From Linderina pennispora (taxonomy: Eukaryota > Kickxellomycota > Kickxellomycetes > Kickxellales > Kickxellaceae): a DNA stretch of 64,000 nucleotides. Position 1 is the stretch's first letter. Each line of letters starts with the position of its first letter. The stretch is taken from the NCBI RefSeq assembly GCF_002104995.1, contig NW_024468284.1:1-64000 (forward strand), given 5' to 3'. The notes below the pieces were generated by a model, which ran no database searches, had not been told where the DNA came from, and saw only the letters and a program-made list of their open reading frames with translations. The position numbers were made by a program, and so were the translations under genes. Of the stretch, positions 47,544-59,090 are shown piece by piece.

Positions 47544-48557
47544 ATGGATGAGCAAGGATGGATAAGAGACAAGCGAGGGTCGCCGATGATCAAAGACTAT
47601 CCAGAGTACCTGCACACATTATCGCTGGTGATGTTCATACTGGCGGCGACAGTAGGGTTCCTGGGGCTTGTGTTCGGGCTAGTGGTAATACGGATAAACA
47701 GGAAAATCTGGAAAAACACGATATTCCGTGTTCTGGTCGTGGTGCAGGCGATCAACGGGATCCGGTTCACACTGGCGACGCTGATAACGGTGCCACATGT
47801 TAAAGGCACAGATGCTATGTGCCGGGTGATTCTTTTTGTGTGCGGAGTGACGACAATGCTGCCGATATACCTGACGACATTCTGTGTTGTGTACATACAG
47901 CTGCTGGTGATCCACCAGATATCGCCGTCGAAGCGTCGGACAGCCCGGATAAGCATGTTGACATTCGGCGTGCTGTGTTCGGTGGTCCCACAGTCGATAT
48001 TCCTGTTTCTGTCGCACCGCGCCATGGACATTACATCGTTCTGCTATCTCCCGCTGATCCCGACCAAGCGGCAATTCATCGCGATCACACTGTCGTACTC
48101 AATATGGAGTCTGATTCCGGGCATCGTGGGGCTAATCAGCATGGGGATGACTTTGTGGCATGTGTTCCGGACATCGCGGCGGGTGAGTCAGTTGCTGATC
48201 GCCAGCAGCAGGCAGACGGATGGCATGGATTTCGAACTGGCGCGGCACAGCAACACACTGCTGCTGAACAAGACAATGTGGACGGTAGTGTGGTTCCCAG
48301 TGGCGCCGATTCTGGCAGAGTGGTTCAACGTCATCCGACTGCCACTGAACTATTACGAGCACGATGTGGATAACTGGAGAGAGTACCTGGCGATTGCGCT
48401 GGCATGCTCAATTTCGTTTGTGCTTGGGATTGCGATTGTGGTGAATCCGGCGGTCCGGGCAGTGGTTAGCGAGCGGAGGCATCGGCGGCAGCGGGAGAAG
48501 CTCGAGGCAGAGGCCAGCGTGGCGGCATCGGTGTCAGTGCATTCGATGGTGTCGTAG
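47544..48557 (+). CDS. Seven-helix receptor-like membrane protein, copy 2
   Basis: Intact 337-residue protein, tandem paralog of copy 1. Helix 1 is SLVMFILAATVGFLGLVFGL; helix 3 ends FCVVYIQLLVIHQIS; helix 6 is in MWTVVWFPVAPILAEWFN; helix 7 ends GIAIVVNPAVRAVV. A basic helical C-terminal tail (RRHRRQREKLEAEA) could contact a G protein or regulator. The third intracellular loop is longer than in copy 1. A G-protein-coupled receptor role is inferred from topology and the NP motif. Confidence 0.7.
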   Translation: MDEQGWIRDKRGSPMIKDYPEYLHTLSLVMFILAATVGFLGLVFGLVVIRINRKIWKNTIFRVLVVVQAINGIRFTLATLITVPHVKGTDAMCRVILFVCGVTTMLPIYLTTFCVVYIQLLVIHQISPSKRRTARISMLTFGVLCSVVPQSIFLFLSHRAMDITSFCYLPLIPTKRQFIAITLSYSIWSLIPGIVGLISMGMTLWHVFRTSRRVSQLLIASSRQTDGMDFELARHSNTLLLNKTMWTVVWFPVAPILAEWFNVIRLPLNYYEHDVDNWREYLAIALACSISFVLGIAIVVNPAVRAVVSERRHRRQREKLEAEASVAASVSVHSMVS

Positions 48558-48781
48558 CCACGGGACCAGGAGGTGTCAGGTGGCAGCTATCCTGCCAAGG
48601 CCTTTTTGCGGTGTGACTGGGTTGGTGAACCGCTTAGATTTTTATCCTAATGGCATTTGCTTATTTTTTTTCAAAGCACAGTTAGTCCGAATTGGCAATT
48701 AGCCACTGGATTCTTTTTCTTTTCTCTTTTCTCCCACCTTTCAAACATTCAGTTTTTACTTTTCTGTTTCGAAGAGCACCG

Positions 48782-50952
48782 ATGAGTTCGACGCAAAACG
48801 CTGCGAACAACACGAACGTTTCAGAGCAGGCCAGAAAGAGGCAGACACGCAGAGACGAGGTAAAGATAGGATATTTCCGGAAAGGTGGTTCCCCTCCCCT
48901 GGTGTGAATAATTCAGTTTTCCACTCCTTGGCAAAAAACAGTTCTTGCAGGGGCTAATTGCAGAATTCAAGGTAGATAATTCGCAAGAAGGCCGAGGCAG
49001 ACCTCAACAAGAAGATGAGCCAGAACCGCAACAGACCAGGGCCTCCGGGCAGTGGTGAGGCACCGCAGGCAGTGGCAGCGGCATCCCGCGGCAAGCGGGC
49101 GGCAGCGGGCACAGTGGCGGCGCTGCGACCAGCACCGGCGCTGACGGTGCGCGACGGGATTTCGATCACGGAGGCAGCGCAGCTGATGGCAGCGAAGCGG
49201 GCTGACAGCGTGCTGGTAGTGGACGACGACGAGCGGCTGGCAGGGATCTTCACGGCTAAGGATGTGGCGTTCCGTGTGGTGGCCGAGGGTCTGGATGCGC
49301 GGACCACGCAGGTGCGGGAGATCGCCACACGCGACCCGCTCTGTGTGACTAGCGATACGTCGGCGACGGATGCGCTGAACACGATGGTGGGGCGGGGCTT
49401 CCGTCACCTGCCGGTGTGCAACGACGAGGGAGACGTGGTGGGACTGCTGGACGTGATCCGGTGCATGTATGAGGCGCTGGAGAAGATGGAGCGGGCGTAC
49501 CAGTCGTCGAAGGCGCTGTATGCGGCAATCGAGGGCGTGGAGAAGGAGTGGAGCGGGCAGTCGGCGCAGATGATGCAGTTTGTGGATACGCTGCGCGAGC
49601 GCATGAGCTTCCCGGACATGACGACGGTGATCGACGGCAATGATCCGGTGATTGTGGGTCCCAAGACGCCGGTGATGGAGATTGCGCGGCAGATGCGCGC
49701 TAACCGCGTCACGGCGAGCCTGGTGGTGGACGACGAGTCGGGCGCCATAGCCGGAATCTTCACCAGCAAGGACATTGTGCTGCGAGTGATTGCGGCGGGG
49801 CTGGATCCGCGCACATGCAGTGTGGTGCGGGTGATGACTCCACACCCCGACACTGTCGCGCCGCAGACGTCGCTGGTGGATGCGTTGAAGCGCATGTACG
49901 AGCGGCACTACCTGAATCTGCCGGTGGTGGCCGAGGACTCGGGCGAGATCCTGGGGCTGGTGGATGTGCTGCGGCTGTGCTACGCGACGCTGGAGCAGAT
50001 GAAGTCCATCCAGGGCGCCAACGCCGACGACCCGGCGGGCCAGGGCGGCCCGATGTGGTCGCGGTTCTTCAGCGGCAACCTGCCGGCAGAGCTGGGCGGC
50101 GCTGGCTCGACGCTCAGCGACTCGATGCATCCGTCGCAGACCGCGTACTCGCACACGGCGCCGTCGTTTGTCGACGGCACTGCGCGGCTCGCGTCGGAGA
50201 TCTACCCGAACGAGTCGGCATCGATGATTGAGGACATTCACTCAGCCGTCAACTCACGCGTGGGCGAGCAGGACCCGTATGCGTTCCAGTACCAGCAGGA
50301 CCCGAACTACGCGCAGGCCCAGTATGCGGCGTTCAACCAGCAGATGCTGATGCAGCAGCAGGCGCAGCAGCAGATGATGCAAATGCCGCAGGCCTACTCG
50401 AACCTGGGCAGCACCGCCGTGTTCAGCCAGCCGGGCATGCCAACTGCGTCGCATACGGGCTCGGGCTCGATGCTGCAGTCGCAGGCTCAGTTCTCGAATG
50501 CCCCCGAGGGCCACTACGTGTTCAAGCTCAAGACCCCGTCGGGCAAGACCCACCGCTTCACTGCCCCGGCCAACGACCTGGACTTTGTGCGTGTCACATG
50601 CGTCAAGAGGCTCTTGTCCGAGGGTGTGACTGACGCGCAGGCGCTGGTCGACGAGTCGGGGCTGGCATACGTCGACGACGAGGACGACTTTGTGCATATC
50701 ACCAGCGCTGCTGATCTGGCCGACGCCATTGATCTGGCGAACCGCGAAGGCAAGGGCCGCGTGCTGCTGCAGATCAACCCGCGTGCGCTGGCCTACCAGA
50801 CCGCCGCAACCAAGGAGCCCGCCGAGCTTCCTGTGCAGGAGCTGGGTCCGCTGGGCATCCCCGAGAAGTACCTGGTGCCTACGGCCGTCGGCGGCGGTTT
50901 TGTGACTGCGCTGTTCTGCGTGTGGCTGGCCATGAAGCTGTCCAAGAACTAG
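48782..50952 (+). CDS. CBS and PB1 domain protein (Mug70-like)
   Basis: Exon 1 (48782-48859) and exon 2 (48976-50952) flank a 116-bp GT-AG intron; 684 residues. Four CBS motifs come in two pairs: LTVRDGISITEAAQLMAAKR, then ATRDPLCVTSDTSATDAL, then DPVIVGPKTPVMEIARQMRA, then TPHPDTVAPQTSLVDALKRM, each with a DxxGIF/LGLxDV-type strand. A Gln-rich linker is followed by a PB1 domain (YVFKLKTPSGKTHRFTAPAN through LADAIDLANREGKGRVLLQI). The chain ends in one membrane helix (VGGGFVTALFCVWLAMKL), suggesting a tail anchor. The order CBS4-PB1-TM matches S. pombe Mug70. CBS pairs bind adenosine nucleotides; PB1 mediates pairing with another PB1. Confidence 0.9.
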
Positions 50953-51060
50953 GTCTTTTGCTTTCTTTTGTTTTCATGTTATTGAGAAGTCCCCTTTCTA
51001 GAAGTCAAGAGATGCTACGCCAGGTACATACGAGGGACCCTGTATAGAGTACACTGTTCG

Positions 51061-51324
51061 TTAGAGCCTCCGGGCTCGCCGCGTGTCGGCCGAGCGGACT
51101 GCGTTCTGGCACGTGCAGCAGACAAGGAAGGCCGCGTAGATACCGGCTGCTACAAAGCATGCGTGTCCGACCGCCTTGGGGTCCGCTGGGTCCTCTGTCG
51201 AGCTCGTCAGCTCGTGCACCTCGGCCTTGAACAGCGCTCCCAAGATGAGCAGAAAGATAATTCCAAACACCGACAGAATCTGGCACGTCGTAGCGCAACC
51301 GGGCGAAATGAAAGCGAGCTGCAT
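51061..51324 (-). CDS. Ribonuclease kappa / V-ATPase subunit f-like small membrane protein
   Basis: 87 residues, starting MQLAFISPGCATTCQILSVF. Two membrane helices (QILSVFGIIFLLILGALF and ACFVAAGIYAAFLVCC) flank a short polar loop. The pattern of an N-terminal CxxxCxILSxxGIIxLxILGxLF, an acidic loop and C(F)xAAGIY fits the RNASEK family, known as subunit f of the V-ATPase membrane sector (yeast YPR170W-B). It would sit in the vacuolar/endosomal V-ATPase. The start is the first ATG before the conserved cysteine region. It converges on the CBS-PB1 gene with 108 bp between stops. Confidence 0.75.
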   Translation of the reverse strand: MQLAFISPGCATTCQILSVFGIIFLLILGALFKAEVHELTSSTEDPADPKAVGHACFVAAGIYAAFLVCCTCQNAVRSADTRRARRL

Positions 51325-51660
51325 GATTGAAAGACGAAAATAGTGCGAATTAGAAGAGATTGGGCGGAGAAGTAAATGCAAAGGAGGGAGGAAAGGAACA
51401 TATGAGCCGGTCAAGGCCTGTTGCTGCATCACCGTGGGTGCCCACTAATCAACAGTGTCAAAGCCCTGGCAAAATTTTTCAAAGTGCCACACACCTGCGT
51501 GCGCTTTAATTTTCGGGTCCAGCCAGCCAGTCCAGCTGACGCGAGCTCCGTTCGTGTTTGGTTTACTTTGTCCCTCTTCTCTCTTGACCACCAGCATTTG
51601 TTTCCTTTCCAAATTAATCGGGGCCTAACCTTATTACATTCTACACACTTTTTGCACTCC
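51325..51660. promoter_or_regulatory. Divergent promoter of the RNASEK-like and nucleoporin-like genes
   Basis: 336 bp between two divergent start codons. A pyrimidine-rich tract (51560-51600) and TTACATTCTACACAC just before 51661 suggest the plus-strand initiation region. Confidence 0.45.
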
Positions 51661-54600
51661 ATGGACGGCTCAATAAGACACGCAGCCGCCAAACACCGGC
51701 ACCGCCCCTACACACGCAATCGGCATTCGCTGACTGACCAGGCAATTAGACTATACCAGCGTATCAGCCGGCCCTTCCTCACCCGCCGCCCCTTGCTAGG
51801 CTCCGACACCGACGCATTCAGCGTTCCCTGGCACACCGAGGAGCGCGAGATCGCCGAGCTCAGAGAGGAGCTGCGGGAAGCCCAGCAGGCGGCCAAGGCA
51901 TTTGATGCTCGCCAGACGTCCGTATCTGAGCCGTTCGAGGCTGTGTTTGACACTGCTCGGAGGCTTGCCGAAGAGCGGTCTGTGCCGAGCCTCAAGGGCA
52001 AGGAGCCGGAGGTTGGCTCTGGTGAAGAGCCCGCGGACCGTGATGCCTGGCAGCAAGGGCGTATATGTGAATGAACAGGCGGTTGTTGCTGCTGGCTATG
52101 AGGATGGCGAAGATCTGGAGGACATTGACTATGTGCCGGATGATGAAACCGATGAAGAGGAGGAGGAGTTGCTGCAAGATATTGAACCGATCGATGAGGC
52201 TGAGGAAGTGACTGTAGCGGATGCGAGAGGCAGTGGATCGCAGGCTAGCAAGCCGGCTCCTGAAGTCGTTCTTAGTCCACCGGAGCCGCCGAAACATGAG
52301 GCTGTTAGCGCGACTAGCGAGTCTGGAGAGGATGAGTCTGAGGAGGACAGGCCTGAAGAGAGTGAGGAAAACGAGGACACACCTGTCAGCGATAATGCTA
52401 GTCAGTCTGAGCCTGAGGCTATTGCCGAAGCCATTGCTGAAGAGGCTGCTGAGGTTTCTGCTCCCGAAGAGGCCTCCGAGCAGGCTTCTGAAGAGGATAT
52501 CGAGGCTGAGCCGGCGTCCGAGGATGGTACCGATTCTGATCAAGTCCATGTCGAGGTTATAATCGAGTCTGACAGTGGCGACAGCGCTGACGAAGATGCC
52601 GATGAGAACATCGATGATAGCATTGACGAAGGCGTCGCCGAGCCCATATATGGGGATACCAATGCTGCGGATTCGGACCAGGTGGCTGAAGAAGTGATTG
52701 CTGCTGATTCGGATTCGCCCCAGCAACCCAGCGACGGCGAGGAGACTGACGTGATTGAGGGTGATTCAGAGTCCGCCGATGACGACCAGTCTCACCAGCC
52801 GCATGATGAGAACTGAGCACATTCAGCCAGGGTCTAGACCGATACAGTGGTCACTTCTTAAGAGCGTGTCGTCGTTCCTTGGTCAGCTTGCTGCATCCGC
52901 GCCCAGTTACGCACAGCAACAGCAGCACTACAGCAACAGCAGCAGCAGCAAGAAGCGCATTGAGGATGGGCAGTATGACAGCGATAAGGCGGTTGAGACT
53001 GAGGCTGATAGTGAGCAATCTGAGGAAGATGCCGCTGCCTACGGCGAGGAGCCCACTGAAGAATTGTCTGCGGAAGAACCCTATGAGCAGAGGCACGACC
53101 GCAGCAGCGAGGTCCGCGAATCGATGATTTGCGTCCCTCAAGCGCCAGCTCAGCGAGGCTTCTGAGCCACAGTTACCCAAGCGCAGCTACCAACCATCTA
53201 CCGTTGGTGCAGCAGAACCAGAAGCAGAGCTGACCGAGCGGCACCCTTCAGAAGAATCCCGGCCGTTCCCGCACGTTCCGCGCACATTTTTAGACTTGAC
53301 GAGGCCGCTTACGCCTTTCTCGAAGCGGTTTAGGGCAGCCGGCCAAGACAAACCCATCCAGGGCCACACATCAGTGCCTATGGTCGCCTACCAAGCCAGC
53401 GCCAGCACCAGCAGTCAAAGTCAATGTCAGACCAGGTCTTGTCCAATGCGGACCCATCTACTAACACGACGATCACTGCTGCGTCGCTTGGCCTGGGACC
53501 ACTGGGGGGCTCGGCCCGCGCACACTGCACACGCCTGCCCAAGAAGACAAAGGCGTACTACGGATCGGGATACGGCTCGCGTAGTCTGCCATACGTGTTC
53601 CGCGCAGTCACGTCAGCGCACCTGCAGTTGCCACAGCTGGATCACGCAGCTCAACTGCAGTGACAGGGGATCCTGATGGCCCAGCAGCGTATCTGAGCCC
53701 AAGGGCAGTATCACAGCACGGAAGATTCCTTGATATCATCAGCGAGATACCGCCAGCACGGTCACAGGCAGCTCTGGAGTCGCGGGGCATGCCTAACCCG
53801 TACGAGATCGTTGCCTCACACCCTGGGCTGATCCGGAACACGAGTGCACAGCGTCAGGCGGGTGCTGGATTCCTGCCAGTGCCCGTTTGCCGGAGCTTGC
53901 ACGAGAAGTCCTCCAGCAATGCAGCAAGGCAGCAAGGCAGACGTCGCTTTTGGAGTCGATTCAGTCAGCTGCCCCGCCCGAGATCCAGTCGCTGATCGCC
54001 AAGGCCAAGGAGGATATGCCACCGGTGGCTTCAAAGCCGGATACTGAGAGCAAAAAGACAGAGGCTTCTAGCCTGGCCCCGCTGGTTGCTCCTGCACCGG
54101 TCAAGGAGAAGTCAGCCAAGGCTACTGTGTTGCCATCTAAGGCTGAGAAGCCAGCAAAGCCATGAGAAGTCAGCGTTGCCTGCCTTTGCACCAGAAACCA
54201 AGAAGGCGCAGGATCTGGCAGCTTGCCCCAGCAAAGGATGCCTGTGGTTCAGCCGCAGATCGCCATCGGCCGTTACCACGAGGCCTCAACCAGTGACAGG
54301 TGCGGGCACTGACGGCCGACCAGTCACAGTTGCCGCAGTTCTCGTTTACACTCCAAGTACCGGAGTTGGCCAAGACCCCAGTGAAGCGCAAGATCTCCCA
54401 GATGGACGCGTCTGAGCTCCCGGCCTTTGATTTCACTCTAGGAGCAAAGCGGCGAAGCGGTTGACCCGCCAAAGTCTACGGCAGCCACTGCCACGCCACC
54501 TGTGCAGGACCCTTGGAACCAGCCCGCAGCAGCGAAGAGCAACCAGTGGAAGTGCTCCATCTGCGACTGCGTGAGTCCCGATTCGGCAGACAAATGCATT

Positions 54601-55868
54601 GTCTGCTGAGGGACCAAAGCCCACATCTGCCTCCTGCTGCGAAGACCTTGCCTGCTTCTGTTGAGAGCCCGGTGCAGGATCTCTGGAGCCAGCCTGCAGA
54701 CAGTGAAGAGCGGTCAGTGGAAGTGCAGTGTTTGTGACCTGCTGAGTCCCGACTCTGCCGACAAATGTACTGTCTGTGAGGCTCCGAAGCCCGGACCAAC
54801 TCCAGTTGCTCCTACTCCTGCTCCCGCTCCGGACTGCCCCGATAAACGATGTGTGGAAGCAGCCTGTGGTGAAGAGTGGTGAGTGGGTTTGCTCGCTGTG
54901 CAGTCTCAAGAGCCCGGACTCTGCTGACAAATGCATCGTCTGCGAGGCTCCGAAGCCTGGATCAGCACCAGTTGCTCCTACTCCTACTCCCGCTCCGACT
55001 GCCCCTGACAAATGATGTGTGGAAGCAGCCTGCGGTGAAGAGTGGTGAGTGGGTTTGCTCGCTGTGCAGTCTCAAGAGCCCCGGACTCTGCTGACAAATG
55101 CATCGTCTGCGAAGCACCAAAACCCAGATTAGCTCCAACTGTGCCAGCTGCTAGCACCACTGTCCAGCCATCGGCCGGTTGGGGACAGCCCTCGCTCGGG
55201 ACTGACGAGTGGAAATGCCCCATCTGCGACTGCAAAAGTCCTACATCGTCAAACAAGTGCATTGTGTGCGAGGCACCAAAGCCAGCGCCTGCTCCGGTTG
55301 CTCCGACGAACGACATCTGGAAGCAGACTGCAGTAGTGAAGACCGGCCAGTGGAAGTGCAGTGTGTGCGATCTCCTGAGTCCAGACTCGGCTGACAAGTG
55401 CACTGTCTGTGAAGCGCCTAGGCCCGGATCCAAGCCCGTCCAGCCCCTAGCCGCACCCGTGCCGGCTTCTTCATCCAAGAGCTTCTGGGGGCAGCCAGTG
55501 CTCAAAGCCGACGAGTGGAAGTGCCCGACATGTAGCTGCACAAGCCCAAAGTCTGCCAGCAAGTGTGTTGTGTGCGAGGCCCCGAATCCCGCAGCGGCAG
55601 CGGAAAAGCCGCCGGTGTCCATCAGGGACCGCGTCAAGACCTTTGAGGCAGCCAAATTGCCGCTCGTTTAGCTTCGACCTGGACGTCAAGAGTAAGCCGA
55701 CGCCGCCATTCCTGTCGAGCGGCTTTGGGTCACCCGCAAGCACCGACTCGGGCAACGCTTTCCAGTCGGCGGCACTGGTGGATGGCGAGTGGAAATGCGC
55801 GCTGTGCGGGCTCAAGAAGCCCCAGGGATACAGTAGAGTGCACGGTGTGCGGCACAGCAAAAAAATGA
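51661..55868 (+). CDS. Nuclear-basket nucleoporin-like protein with eight RanBP2 zinc fingers (many frame breaks)
   Basis: A Nup-like protein spread over alternating frames. The N-terminus has basic sequence and an amphipathic stretch (DQAIRLYQRISRPFLTRRPL), recalling the membrane-binding starts of Nup1/Nup60/Nup153. A long acidic region follows, then SGYGSRSLPYVFR and LPxFxF-type motifs (LPQFSFTLQ, LPAFDFTLG, LFSFDLDVK). Eight C-x2-C-x10-C-x2-C fingers (WKCSICDC-SPDSADKCIVC type) lie near 54540, 54706, 54880, 55039, 55206, 55345, 55511 and 55783; the gene ends at TGA 55866-55868. RanBP2 fingers of Nup153 bind Ran. Dropping one base fixes many breaks, often in a homopolymer (52057-52059, 52811-52812, 53128-53130, 55825-55827). 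Others near 53410, 53610 and 53890 need the opposite shift. The cysteines are kept throughout, so I favour a real gene with sequence errors or unseen introns over a pseudogene. Confidence 0.6.
54778..55115 (+). repeat. Two-copy tandem duplication of a zinc-finger unit
   Basis: Two near-identical units of about 168 bp (starting at 54778 and 54945), each coding linker plus one WVCSLCSLKSPDSADKCIVC finger. They differ by a few substitutions and one C within a CCC/CCCC run, so the duplication is recent. Confidence 0.75.
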
Positions 55869-56615
55869 GGACCTCACCATACATGCTCCTCCCACGCCGC
55901 ACTGTTTTTACGTTGTTGCTTTCATGTCCGATGTTTGGGAAATACAGTTGTTCCTTTTTCGCCTTCCAGGAGCGTAGAATGGCGATTGGTGCTCATTTGG
56001 GGAGCGCCACGGACACGCATGTACCTCAACCGCCAAAGAGTGCAAATGCGGCATGGCTGGGCCTGCTGCCCGCCAACACCATCGGAGATGTGCGCCGGGA
56101 ATTGCCAGAGGGACGTGGGCGTGGAGGAGTGTTCGCGCAGCCAAGGCGCCTAGGTTCAATTAGGTAATCTGATCCTGGGTAGGGTGCTGCCGAGCTGTAC
56201 AGTCGGCATTAGGCCGGTGGTAATTGGAGAGGGTGGTGGAAAGACATTAGCTTACAGGCGTTTGGGTTTTTTTAAATTTCCTCTTGCCGGGCGATTTTTC
56301 TGTCCCTCTCTCCATTGCGCTATCTCAGCTTTATTCGTACCTCAGCACTTTTCTCTCTTTGCCGTGCTCCTCATTTTTCTATAACCGCTGTGCACCGATT
56401 CCCCCACCACTCTACCTTCCTGTTCTGGACTCTTGCATCGAAAACCGCACGGGTAGAGGGCTTGGTTCCATATTTCCTTTTACCGGCGACCAGGGTCTAG
56501 CTTTTCTTTTTATAGCACACCATCTTGCGGGATACAGGCACGGCCTCATTCACAGAACCGCCTTTTACACAGCTACGCACTGCGCATTCACAGACACGGG
56601 CTTTGGCATTTAGAC
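55869..56615. other. Intergenic region
   Basis: Carries the end of the nucleoporin-like gene and the promoter of the zinc transporter, pyrimidine-rich from 56285. Overlapping open frames on both strands show no family features. Confidence 0.5.
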
Positions 56616-58363
56616 ATGAGTGGCTCACACCAGGCCTGGGTACTGTCGATGACGTCTGGGGTTGCGTCGGCGCTGGGTGGTACGTACTTTATTGTCTGCG
56701 AGCCATTTGGTTTTTGAGGGTGGAGCAGGAGCTGGGGTTGTGCCACCAGGGTGAAGGGCGATCTGGCTGCGTCCTATCGTCCCTCAATCACCATCTGCTC
56801 CGAAAAGGGCACATGACAGTAACGTGTGTACCCGACGCATTATTAATCCCTCCAATTTATGTAGCAGCGACGCTGTACTTGGACCCATTGCTGCACAAGC
56901 TCGGTATACCAGAGCACGTAAACATACTGGAGTCGCACACGGTTCTGTCGGCACTGCTAGCAGGGGCGTCAGGAATCATGGCGTACACGAGCATCAGCTC
57001 ACTGACCGGCGAATCGATCGACTACCTGACGCAGTACAAGGGGTGGCCGATTGCCCAGCAGTACCCGGGCGCAGTATCGGCGGTGTTGTTTTTGCTGGGC
57101 GCGCACCTGAACCTGCTTCTGGTGAAGGCCGTAGCGTATGTAACGCCGAGTGACTCGCCGATCAAGCACTCGTGTGCATCTCACTCGCCCAACGAGGAGG
57201 AGCTTCAGGTTGGCGCATCGCACGGCAGAGATCCATCGACAGGAAACACGAGCACTCGCAGTCTGGTGGGAACGCCAGCAGGTATAGACGAGCGGCAGCC
57301 GCTACTGAGCAGTATCGCCAGCGTACAGCCGAGTCCGCTAGTCAACCGATTTGTGACGCCAATGGACAGCATGAGCAACTTTGACGGCGATATTACAGCC
57401 ATGGCAGCAACCGACCGGGACGACAGTTCGCCTGAGGTTGTGCTGCGACACCACCATCGTTGCGACTGCCATTGTGCGTCCGAGTGTCCTGACTTGTACA
57501 TCCCTGGGCGCAACGGCGAGTGCGAGTATGCATGCACCAAGAGGGATTGCTACCAGTTTGAGCATTGTCACATCACGCCACTGTACCCACATCCGCATAC
57601 GCATGGCGTCGAGAACAACGGCATTGAGCAGCTTGCCCACGGTGGGCACTGCTACAGCCCGGTAATCAATGAGAACCCGGGCAAGAGCGCCGACCACCAC
57701 AACCATAGCCATGTATGTGGCAAGTCGACCACAGCAGCCGGCAGCGTCCATAGCAGTGTGCATATCGACGAGGTTGACGAGCACCATGCTCATCATCATC
57801 ATCATCACCACCACCACCACAATGATGATGATGAGCATGAGACTGAGGGTGACAGCAGGACAGCGGCCGAAATCAGCACTCAACACCACAGACTGCTACT
57901 GCATGTCGGCCTGCAGACCGCTGTAGCGATTGCGCTGCACAAGATCCCTGAGGGACTGATTATCTACATGTCTCGACGCGCATCACCCAAGCTGGGCGTG
58001 TCAGTAGCGGCGTCACTGTTCTTCCATAACCTTCCCGAGGGTCTGATGCTGGCGTTGCCGCTGTTCCTGGCCACGGGCCGACGGACGCAGGCATTCCTGG
58101 TGTCGTCACTGATGGGCGCAGTACCGCCATTTATTGGAGCCACAATCGGGTGGTTCATTGTCGACGATGTGCTGGACGACGGGGCAAGTCTCGCAGGCGT
58201 GTTTGGCGTGGCATTTGGTATCATCGCAGGCATGATGAGCATGGTGGCTCTCAACGGAATGCTCCCGACTGCGCGGATCTACGACAAATCCGGGAATGTT
58301 GTTGCATGGTGGTTCGCGTTTGGCATCGCGGCGATGCTGTTTGCTAACTCGACCCTTAAATGA
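56616..58363 (+). CDS. ZIP-family zinc transporter (Zrt3-like, His-rich loop)
   Basis: Exon 1 (56616-56679) and exon 2 (56865-58363) flank a 185-bp GT-AG intron; 520 residues. The splice joins MSGSHQAWVLSMTSGVASAL to AATLYLDPLLHKLGI as one helix. N-terminal helices (HTVLSALLAGASGIMAYTSI) and C-terminal helices (HVGLQTAVAIALHKIPEGLI, SLFFHNLPEGLMLALPLFLA) carry the paired H-x3-E metal sites HKIPEG and HNLPEG typical of ZIP proteins. A long loop between them holds a Cys/His patch (HHHRCDCHCASECPD) and a run of histidines at 57786-57823. Zrt3-type ZIPs release stored zinc from the vacuole into the cytosol; Zrt3 is the best match by layout. The His-rich loop could sense or buffer zinc. Confidence 0.87.
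57786..57823 (+). repeat. CAT/CAC repeat coding a histidine run
   Basis: Simple triplet repeat inside the zinc transporter loop, coding about a dozen histidines followed by aspartates and glutamates. Confidence 0.8.
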
Positions 58364-59090
58364 TAACTAAGAGTTCCGCGCTGGTAGATGATAATATATT
58401 CTGCTGAGACTTGAGGCTTTTTGTTGCTGCGACTTGCGAGGTGGGATAGTAGCGGCCTGCTTGTCCCGACACCATCGACAATGTGCAGCTTATTGAGTCG
58501 TTTGGATGCCTCCCAGCTTGCGCTGTCGTGACCGCTGTCATGTGCTGCCTTTTTAGTGGCGATGGCATTTCTCTCGTGTAACACCCAGCAATAAAACTGT
58601 TGCAATTGTCGTTGACTATTGTCTTTAGGTGGGTGTTTATCAGCGCTGAGCACCACCTGGCTGCTTTTGCAGCGTTCGTCTGGATACCACTTGCAGACTC
58701 TAGTCGCCAGAGGGCTCAACAGAATGCCCCTCAAGCAGCTTGACTGGGCGACCTGACACCGAACTCCCAGGCCGTACGGTTGAGGTATAGCGGCAGATAT
58801 GTCTGAGCAGCTGTGGTTGTATGGCGAATGCACCATGCCGAGTAGGCGATGGCCACTGGTCTTCTGGGGACTCTGCACGTTGACCCAGGGAGTCAGCGTA
58901 GCCAATACAATAGCATGGCCCCCACCAAGAGTGGGCCAGTGTGCCCGGTATGAATCAGGGAATTTGATCGTCCTGCCATGTGGTGAGGTGCTGCCTATCC
59001 ATAGAGGAGCTGGCCAACAGGCACATCCCGGCGCCTCCCTGCCTCTGCTCAGTTTCCTCGCACATTGGATTTATTTACGCACAAAAGCAA
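58364..59090. other. Intergenic region
   Basis: About 730 bp between the zinc transporter and BAR-PH genes. A 208-codon open frame on the minus strand (58279-58905) overlaps the transporter end and has no recognisable features, so I do not call it a gene. Confidence 0.45.

Noticed and set aside
48967..50241. 424-codon open frame on the minus strand opposite the CBS-PB1 gene
   Set aside because: Arg/His-rich shadow of a GC-rich gene whose sense frame has clear domains.
58279..58905. 208-codon minus-strand frame overlapping the zinc transporter end
   Set aside because: No start context, domain or membrane features; it overlaps a conserved C-terminus in another frame.
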